Below, one piece after another: positions 5,750 to 11,789 of a DNA stretch of 11,789 bases. The notes under the pieces are model-generated. The model saw only the letters and a list, made by a program, of their open reading frames with translations. It was not told the origin of the DNA and searched no databases. Location: positions 1 through 11,789 of the forward strand of contig JASBSE010000389.1 of assembly GCA_030149115.1 (NCBI GenBank), read 5' to 3'. The position numbers and the translations under genes were made by a program. Numbering within the stretch: position 1 is the first letter of the stretch; every line of letters begins with the position of its first letter. This DNA is from Winogradskyella sp. GTDB lineage: Bacteria; Bacteroidota; Bacteroidia; Flavobacteriales; Flavobacteriaceae.

Positions 5750-8700
5750 ATGAAAGAAAGCTCAAATAAATATTTGATTGCTGCCCTTTTGATGGGTATA
5801 GTATTTCATGGTAGCTCTATATTTTTTACATTAGAGACTACTTATGACGCTCTTATTCATTTATTCTTTGCAGACCATTATGCTAATAGTTGGTTTGAAC
5901 CATGGAACTACAAATGGTATACTGGCTTTACAGTAATGAGCTATCCGCCTTTAGTACACCAATCTATTGCCACATTGTCTTTTATTGGTGGGCTTAAATT
6001 TGGAATGTTTACCGTTGCGTTAATAGGTGTTGTTCTTTTTATAACTGGAGTCTACAGGTTTTCATATTTAATAACGGCAAGTAAGAAGGCTGCTGGTTAT
6101 GCTGCCATTCTAGCCGTTTTTTCATCTTCGTTTGTAGAAACCTTGCATATTTTTGGTCAACTCCCAAGCATTATTGGCATCTCTATATTAATGCACTCCC
6201 TACCTGAAATTTATCTTTGGCTTAAAACCGGAAAGCTTAGATATTTAGCCACATCATTGTCTTTAATTTCTGTAACTGTAACCTCACATCATGTAACACC
6301 AATTTTCGGAATGGTCTTTTTTATTTTCCCATTAATAGGAATGGTTATAATGGATCAGGCGAGAGAAGGTGTAACATCATATAAAAACGTTACTATTAGA
6401 TTATTTCTAAAGAGCTTTTTTAAGTTATTTAAACGCATAGTTGTTTTTGGAATTCTGTCTTTGGTGATAATCATTGTTTGTATTTTACCTTATTGGATTA
6501 ATTCTAAAAACAACCCTATCACTCAGGTACCAATTCCACATGGTTCTCGGGATAATTTTTTAGAAATCACTTCTTCTGGTTTGGTTTTCTTTCTAATACC
6601 ATGGGGTGTTTTGTTAATTCTCTTGCCATATATTTTTTACCGTTATTACAGTAAACGTTATTTATTCTTTGGTCTATCAATTACTATACTAGCTATTTTA
6701 GGAACTGGAGGTACCACTCCCATTCCTAGATTAGCTTTAGGTGAAACAGCTTTTAACATCTTAACTTTAGATCGTTTTACACTCTGGGCATCAATTATGT
6801 CATTACCTCTCTTTGGTGAGTTTGTTTATAGATTAGCAGAAGGAGATTTAAAAAAGCTAATGCAGGAGCGTTTTGGTAGTGTTTATCATCGTTTAGCCGG
6901 AGGCACTCTAGCGTCTCTTATTCTATTCATGGTTATTTTCACAATGAGTTTAGGCTATTTTAAACCTTCGCAACCTCAAAAAATTAAAATGTTACCTATT
7001 ATTAATTTTTTGAACCAGGATCAGCACGATCATTGGCGTTATATGACCTTAGGTTTTGGAGATCAGATGGCATGGCTATCTGCCCAGACCAATGCCTTGT
7101 CTGTTGATGGTAATTACCATTCTGCAAGGCGTCTCCCTGAGCTAACGACAAGACCTATAGAGCGCCTTGAAAACTCTAAATTCAAAGGAGTTGAAGGTAT
7201 TGGTTCATTACAACAGTTTCTTACTACTCCAGAAAAGTATAATCTCAAGTATATTTTTTCTAATGATAAGTTTTACGACCCAATCTTATATTTCTGTGGT
7301 TGGCAACGTCTTAGACAACTAGAGAACGGTATTATGGTTTGGGAAAAACTTAATGTTCCTCCACTTTCATCTATACTTCCTAAGGAAGATGTGTCCACAT
7401 GGTTAAAAATTCTTTGGGGAACTGTACCTTTTCTTACTGTCCTCATAGCATTTATACTCAACATACAATTTTTATTAGTTCATGCTCTAAAAACAAAGTA
7501 TTCTCCACCTCCGATATATTTAAACTTTCAGAATAATTACAAAAAATTCTCTAGAACAATTTTAAAGCTCACCCATATTTGGTCGGTGATTCTTGCTCTA
7601 ATTATTTTCTATGGTATTTATCTATTTTACATAAAAAACACATCACATCATTCTCCTAAAAATGTGGTATTTGCTTATTACGATGCTCTAGATTTTAAAC
7701 AATTTAAAAAAGCCCACAGCCTCATAAACCCTAAAAGCAATATTGCTCTAGATCAATACATGTTAGAAGTATCTGTAACAGATGGTTTACTCAGTTCCTA
7801 CGCTAAACTCGATGCCATAAAAACCGAAATTATAAATCAAAATGATAGCCTAGCTAATGTTAAAGTTGGAACGAGCTGGATAACTCCTTTAGAAAAAATT
7901 AAAAAAACCGAATATCACAATCTAATAAAAATCAATAATAAATGGTATTTGGAACCAAAACCTATTGACTTAGATCTTCCACCTGACCAATTGTACTCTA
8001 ACAATTCTACCAACTATTTTAACCAAGGTAGACGACGTATTACAACAAAGCAAACACACCATGAAGATGTTTTAAAACAACCTGTTCTTGAAATATTAGA
8101 TGCCAAGCTCGTAAAGTTTGAAAACCATTATGCCTTAATAGGTGAAATTCAGAATATTGATAATGTACCTGCAGATGTGGTACTAAAAGGCTCGTTGTAT
8201 AACAATGATAATAAATTTTTGGCTACCTATAATGCCAAATACCATGTAAAACACAAACTGATGCCAAAAGAAATCAGCTCGTTTAGAATTAATTTTGAAG
8301 GTATTGCTTGGTCAAAAACGCAAGATTCTATTCCAAAAACATTTAACCCAGATGAATTTACACCAATAGAACTTAACGAGCAACCTACTAAGTTTAACTT
8401 ACAAGTTGCTGGCAATGTATCAAGTTCTGATTTGTACAAGAATACTTCATTTACTATAAGCGACATAAATTCTTCAAAAATTTCGGGTTCACTATTTAAT
8501 GGAGGAACTGAAGAGGTTACCATACCTCAATTATTAGTATCTTACTATGACGAGCAAAAGAATTTAGCTTGGGTAGACCATATTTTTATAAAAGAGGGGA
8601 TTCGACAGCAACGACAACGTCAATTCGAATTTTCCATTTTGAAAAATGAAACTTCAAAATTAATTAATGATAATATGGAAAACTGTTATGTAAACGGTTT

Positions 8701-8839
8701 ACCAAATCAAGATATATCAGATAAAATAGTACCTAACCGAATTCTCAAGCACGATGACAACGAGTTACAACCTATAAATCATCCACTTTATAAATTTGTA
8801 AAACTAGAAGTTAACACCTACATAGGAAACCCAAATTAA
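5750..8839 (+). CDS. Large polytopic GT-C/PTPS_related-like membrane protein with NTF2-like and FxLYD-like tail
   Basis: A 1029-residue inner-membrane protein. Residues 8-28 are the first span, followed by a loop with D33 and H37 (TTYDALIHLFFADHY), aromatic WFEPWNYKWYTGF (48-60) and SYPPLVHQ (64-71). This acidic first loop, then W-rich segment, then YPPL, is the layout of PTPS_related membrane proteins and of GT-C glycosyltransferases using lipid-linked sugars. About 10 more spans run to residue 403; 404-552 is an extracytoplasmic domain, and spans near 553-578 and 607-627 precede a soluble tail. The tail begins with an NTF2-like domain (636-738, ending INNKWYLEPKP) and continues with two beta domains, FxLYD-like at about 778-850 and a second near 883-962. 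Family resemblance is from motif layout only; acceptor and sugar are unknown. First gene of a three-gene operon; its stop overlaps the next start as TAATG. The tail fused to GT-C is unusual. Confidence 0.75.
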   Translation: MKESSNKYLIAALLMGIVFHGSSIFFTLETTYDALIHLFFADHYANSWFEPWNYKWYTGFTVMSYPPLVHQSIATLSFIGGLKFGMFTVALIGVVLFITGVYRFSYLITASKKAAGYAAILAVFSSSFVETLHIFGQLPSIIGISILMHSLPEIYLWLKTGKLRYLATSLSLISVTVTSHHVTPIFGMVFFIFPLIGMVIMDQAREGVTSYKNVTIRLFLKSFFKLFKRIVVFGILSLVIIIVCILPYWINSKNNPITQVPIPHGSRDNFLEITSSGLVFFLIPWGVLLILLPYIFYRYYSKRYLFFGLSITILAILGTGGTTPIPRLALGETAFNILTLDRFTLWASIMSLPLFGEFVYRLAEGDLKKLMQERFGSVYHRLAGGTLASLILFMVIFTMSLGYFKPSQPQKIKMLPIINFLNQDQHDHWRYMTLGFGDQMAWLSAQTNALSVDGNYHSARRLPELTTRPIERLENSKFKGVEGIGSLQQFLTTPEKYNLKYIFSNDKFYDPILYFCGWQRLRQLENGIMVWEKLNVPPLSSILPKEDVSTWLKILWGTVPFLTVLIAFILNIQFLLVHALKTKYSPPPIYLNFQNNYKKFSRTILKLTHIWSVILALIIFYGIYLFYIKNTSHHSPKNVVFAYYDALDFKQFKKAHSLINPKSNIALDQYMLEVSVTDGLLSSYAKLDAIKTEIINQNDSLANVKVGTSWITPLEKIKKTEYHNLIKINNKWYLEPKPIDLDLPPDQLYSNNSTNYFNQGRRRITTKQTHHEDVLKQPVLEILDAKLVKFENHYALIGEIQNIDNVPADVVLKGSLYNNDNKFLATYNAKYHVKHKLMPKEISSFRINFEGIAWSKTQDSIPKTFNPDEFTPIELNEQPTKFNLQVAGNVSSSDLYKNTSFTISDINSSKISGSLFNGGTEEVTIPQLLVSYYDEQKNLAWVDHIFIKEGIRQQRQRQFEFSILKNETSKLINDNMENCYVNGLPNQDISDKIVPNRILKHDDNELQPINHPLYKFVKLEVNTYIGNPN

Positions 8840-10053
8840 TGCAACTAAAATATTTCTATATCATCCTCTTCATTCTGTTTTTTGCTGCTAGTAGCAAACG
8901 AAACTCAGGTGATTCTATTCAAAATTTTGAGTTGCTTACTAAACAAACCTCTTACGTTGCAGGTGATGTTATTTCAATTCAATTTAAAGGAAAGGCAAGT
9001 GCTTCTAGTTATTTATTATGTTCAAACAGTTATGGAACTATTGTAGTAAAACCAAGTATAGAAAATGCAACATTCAAGTTTACATTACCCAAAAGCTTTA
9101 CTAATAAAACAGGAATAATTAATTGGGAACTTATAGGTAACTCCTCATTTAAAACAGGAATACTTGAAGTACTCCCTCAATCCAATGTCAAAGCTATTGA
9201 AACCTATATTGGTCCACCGAGTATAGAAGCAGGCGAAAAAGATTACACCATGTTAGTTACTATTCCGACTGATTCACTAGACAATGCCCTTTCTGACAGT
9301 ACTGCTGTAACCGTTAAGCATCAATTTTTAGATAAAAATTATAGTAAAAAAATCACTATAAAAAATGGAATAGCTTATCAGAACATTTATTCTGAAAGAG
9401 AAGATGGTCGCATAATTATTAGTTCAGAATGCTTAGGGTTAGATTCAAAAGAATATGATGTTAACGTTACACCTGCAATACCTACAGATTTTAGTATTAA
9501 TTACAAACGAATTCACGAGTATGCCGATGGCAACCAAATTACCACTTTACAAACATCTGTATTAAAAGATGTCTATAACAACATTGTCAGCGATGGTACA
9601 TTTGTTACTTTCTTTTTAACCGACTCTAATGGTCTAAAGTCTTCTACGTCTGGAACTACAATAAAAGGTGTAGCAACTGCCACTTTTTTGCACCCAGATC
9701 ATCAAGAGCGTTATAATGTAAAAGCTTACGTAGAAGGTATGGCAGAAAGTAATACCATTAACATAACCTATAAAAAAGCTATTGAAACTTTTGAGGTAAA
9801 ATTCTCTGAAGACAAAAGAACTATTAGTATAGGTCCGATTAAAAGTTTTATGAGTCAACTTGTGCCTGATGGGCTCAATGTTGCCACAAAAATCTATAAA
9901 GACGACACCTTGGATAATACCATAATAAAAGAAACTCGCAATGGATTTGCAAGATTACAACTAGATAAAAATCGTTATCCTAAGGGAGTTTACAAAATAG
10001 AATTTTATGCTGCTGGAATATCAAAAACCTTTAATTCCATCAACTATGAGTAA
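8839..10053 (+). CDS. Exported protein of tandem Ig-like domains
   Basis: The 404-residue product starts with a short Sec signal (MQLKYFYIILFILFFAASS, cleavage probably near residue 18) that lacks the lipobox cysteine common in Bacteroidota exported proteins, so it is probably released into the periplasm or transported further. The rest is beta-rich and reads as four Ig-like units: about 28-113, 117-211, 213-311 and 316-403. The third resembles a bacterial Ig-like Big_1/invasin module (DGNQITTLQTSVLKDVYNNIV, with the following GTxVTFFLTDSNG and KGVATATF blocks). Units two and four share the IGP opening and a similar strand order. No catalytic motif and no C-terminal type IX sorting domain are visible. 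Its ATG overlaps the previous stop (TAATG), and its last 8 bases overlap the GH5-like gene, indicating coupled translation and a joint role, perhaps as a carbohydrate- or protein-binding partner. Confidence 0.75.
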   Translation: MQLKYFYIILFILFFAASSKRNSGDSIQNFELLTKQTSYVAGDVISIQFKGKASASSYLLCSNSYGTIVVKPSIENATFKFTLPKSFTNKTGIINWELIGNSSFKTGILEVLPQSNVKAIETYIGPPSIEAGEKDYTMLVTIPTDSLDNALSDSTAVTVKHQFLDKNYSKKITIKNGIAYQNIYSEREDGRIIISSECLGLDSKEYDVNVTPAIPTDFSINYKRIHEYADGNQITTLQTSVLKDVYNNIVSDGTFVTFFLTDSNGLKSSTSGTTIKGVATATFLHPDHQERYNVKAYVEGMAESNTINITYKKAIETFEVKFSEDKRTISIGPIKSFMSQLVPDGLNVATKIYKDDTLDNTIIKETRNGFARLQLDKNRYPKGVYKIEFYAAGISKTFNSINYE

Positions 10054-11563
10054 CACCAATAAAAATATTATAAGAGTAGTCTTAATGCTAACTTATATCA
10101 TAATGATTGGCTTAGTAGTTTATGGTATATCCTCCATTTATGCTTACCTAAATACTGGTGCTGACCGTAGTAAAATGTTACATACTGAAGTAAAAAAAAT
10201 AGATCAGTATTTACCTCAAATAACATGGGAACCTTTGGATAATGAAGGGAGACCAATGGACAGTCAAACTTTAAAAGAAATTGAAACCGACTACTTGGAT
10301 GCTTGGTATGTAAAACATGTTGCCTATAAAACCAATACTATCGAAGGTATAGCCGACTACTACACCGAAAGTTCTAGGAAAAACCTTTACAACATAATAC
10401 ATCTTAATACTGAGAACAATACCTCAATAGAAGCTACAACCTTATCTCACAACCCTAAACTTGATTTTTTTAGTGAAGATGGGCAACTTGTTGTATTAAC
10501 CGACTATGATGTTGTAGAATACAAGCGTATTTTTATAAACAATAACCTTATTTCTGAAGTTACCGAAACTTCTGACTATCGTGTTACGTTTTTATTAGAA
10601 GATGGTTTTTGGCGTATTAGACATATGGTAAAATTAGAACATCGTCCGTTTGAAAACCAAATAACCCAAGACACACTAAAAATAGACATTAAAGGCATTA
10701 ACTATTATCCGCAAACTACAGCTTGGGATATGTATGGCGATAACTTTAACGCAAATACTATTGTCAAAGATTTTGAAATCATAAAAGATGCTAACCTCAA
10801 CAGCATACGTATCTTCGTTCCTTATGAAACTTTTGGAAAAGCTAATGTAGATACCAAAAAGCTAAATCAGGTAAAACAACTTTTAGATATTGCTAAAGAT
10901 AAGAATCTTAAAGTGCTTATTACATTATTTGATTTTTATGGCGACTATTCGGTTTTAGATTGGACTTTAACTCAACAGCACGCTAAAAAAATAGTTACTG
11001 CATTAAAAGATCATGAGGCACTATTAGGTTGGGATATGAAAAATGAACCTAATTTAGATTTTGAATCGAGAGGTGAATCTTTAGTAACTGCTTGGCTCGA
11101 TAAAATGATAGATTTGGTAAAATCTATTGATAGCAACCATCCTGTAACAATTGGTTGGTCTAATATTGAAAGTTGTGAAATATTAAAGAAAAAGCTTGAT
11201 TTTATTTCATTTCACTACTATGAAAATCTTGATGATTTGTCGGAAGCTTACACCAATTTAAAATCCAAAATCAAAGACAAACCTATTACAATTACCGAGT
11301 TTGGTATGTCCTCTTATAATGGATTCTGGAAACCTTTTGGACCGTCTGAAAATGACCAAGCCGAATATCACAAAACAATTCAATCAACTTTCGCCGAACA
11401 AAATATTCCGTTTATGTCTTGGACACTCTATGACTTTCCTAAAATACCAAAGGAAGTCGTGGGTAGACTTCCTTGGCGTAAAAATGCTCAAAAGCATTTT
11501 GGTTTTATTGATGAAAAAGGAATTAAAAAACCTTCTTTCGAATATATATCCTCTAAAAAATAA
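10046..11563 (+). CDS. Membrane-anchored NTF2-like/GH5-like glycoside hydrolase
   Basis: I place the start at the ATG at 10046, inside the end of the preceding gene (ATGAGTAA), since the frame's earlier ATG at 10007 would only add 13 residues before a classic MSNTNKNIIRV opening. The 505-residue product has one uncleaved-looking membrane anchor (7-33), then an NTF2-like domain (about 78-200; DYLDAWY at 82-88, closing LEDGFWRIRHM), then a TIM-barrel glycoside hydrolase (about 212-500). The barrel shows clan A landmarks: RIFVPYE (255-261), acid/base E334 in WDMKNEPNL, SFHYYE (388-393), nucleophile E418 in ITITEFGMS and the aromatic SWTLYDF (458-464). GH5, which includes endoglucanases and mannanases, is the best fit; a GH2/GH42-like barrel cannot be excluded. 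Orientation should put the enzyme in the periplasm. Last gene of the operon; likely trims or edits the glycan made by the neighbours. Confidence 0.85.
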   Translation: MSNTNKNIIRVVLMLTYIIMIGLVVYGISSIYAYLNTGADRSKMLHTEVKKIDQYLPQITWEPLDNEGRPMDSQTLKEIETDYLDAWYVKHVAYKTNTIEGIADYYTESSRKNLYNIIHLNTENNTSIEATTLSHNPKLDFFSEDGQLVVLTDYDVVEYKRIFINNNLISEVTETSDYRVTFLLEDGFWRIRHMVKLEHRPFENQITQDTLKIDIKGINYYPQTTAWDMYGDNFNANTIVKDFEIIKDANLNSIRIFVPYETFGKANVDTKKLNQVKQLLDIAKDKNLKVLITLFDFYGDYSVLDWTLTQQHAKKIVTALKDHEALLGWDMKNEPNLDFESRGESLVTAWLDKMIDLVKSIDSNHPVTIGWSNIESCEILKKKLDFISFHYYENLDDLSEAYTNLKSKIKDKPITITEFGMSSYNGFWKPFGPSENDQAEYHKTIQSTFAEQNIPFMSWTLYDFPKIPKEVVGRLPWRKNAQKHFGFIDEKGIKKPSFEYISSKK

Positions 11564-11789
11564 CTTCTTTTGTTTTACTTTGAATAGTAGAATCAACAAC
11601 ATGCTTTCTACCTATAATAGTTTTGAATGTATCAATATACATTTCTGCTATTTTAGACATTGGGTGCGCCGTTGCAGCTTCGTAATTAGCCTTAGCAATA
11701 CTTAAACGATGTGCTTCATTGGTAACTAAAGCTTCTATGGCTAAAGCCATACTTTTAACACTAGTTGGCTCAAAAAACTCTCCTTTATA
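11553..11789 (-). CDS. GT4-type glycosyltransferase, C-terminal fragment cut by the window edge
   Basis: The open frame enters from the right edge and gives 78 residues to a TAG at 11553-11555. It begins YKGEFFEPTSVKSMALAIEALV, equivalent in position to the G-x-x-x-x-P-x-(5)-LAxAI block at the end of GT-B fold GT4/GT1 transferases, followed by helices with NEAHRLSIAKANYEAA and the final MYIDTFKTIIGR helix typical of that C-terminus. The methionine at 11750 is internal, not a start. The end overlaps the end of the GH5-like gene by 11 bases on the other strand. It adds another glycosylation enzyme to the locus, but donor and acceptor cannot be judged from the fragment. Confidence 0.72.
   Translation of the reverse strand, partial: YKGEFFEPTSVKSMALAIEALVTNEAHRLSIAKANYEAATAHPMSKIAEMYIDTFKTIIGRKHVVDSTIQSKTKEVIF

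Noticed and set aside
8227..8523. Minus-strand open frames inside the large membrane-protein gene (also 7273-7464)
   Set aside because: Antisense shadows of a continuous 1029-codon frame with coherent topology and domain pattern.
11301..11705. Plus-strand 134-codon frame overlapping the end of the hydrolase gene
   Set aside because: Out of frame with the hydrolase motifs (ITEFG, SWTLYDF) and antisense to the GT4 fragment; composition not protein-like.

Overview
The window comes from an AT-rich member of the Bacteroidota, most likely the class Flavobacteriia. Several upstream regions carry the TTG...TAnnTTTG promoter pattern of that phylum, Shine-Dalgarno sites are mostly weak or absent, and the protein types (193-residue-class PhnA, ManA starting MKAYPIKFRP, PTPS_related-like membrane protein) fit. 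No tRNA, rRNA, CRISPR array, insertion sequence or phage gene is visible.

Left part (1-2858): a tiny membrane protein (144-284, +) converges on a PhnA/YjdM-family gene (281-844, -). An NADP-type aldo/keto reductase (966-1913, -) is divergent from an AraC-family regulator (2004-2858, +). The 90-bp gap between them holds two identical 10-bp boxes exactly 21 bp apart, and a palindrome that can supply the -33 TTG of both promoters. It looks like a small self-contained regulator/oxidoreductase module.

Central and right part (2869-11563): two back-to-back gene sets start from a shared 183-bp region (5567-5749). Leftward there are three closely packed genes: a response-regulator receiver domain fused to a polyprenyl/dolichyl-phosphate-sugar-synthase-type GT2 glycosyltransferase, a short degenerate paralogue of that GT2 domain lacking the DxD motif, and mannose-6-phosphate isomerase (ManA). 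Rightward there are three genes whose ends overlap: a 1029-residue polytopic protein resembling GT-C/PTPS_related membrane proteins with a large extracytoplasmic tail, an exported protein of tandem Ig-like domains, and a membrane-anchored protein with an NTF2-like domain followed by a GH5-like (clan A) glycoside hydrolase domain.

Right edge (11553-11789, -): the C-terminal end of a GT4/GT1-type (GT-B) glycosyltransferase, running out of the window.

Read together, 2869-11563 looks like an envelope or exopolysaccharide glycosylation locus. ManA interconverts fructose-6-P and mannose-6-P. The REC-GT2 could load a sugar onto a polyprenyl-phosphate carrier at the cytoplasmic face, the polytopic protein could use it outside the membrane, and the Ig-like and GH5-like proteins could bind or trim the product in the periplasm. 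The receiver domain suggests phosphorylation or protein-contact control of the transferase. The individual domain calls rest on visible motifs; the joint pathway is inference.
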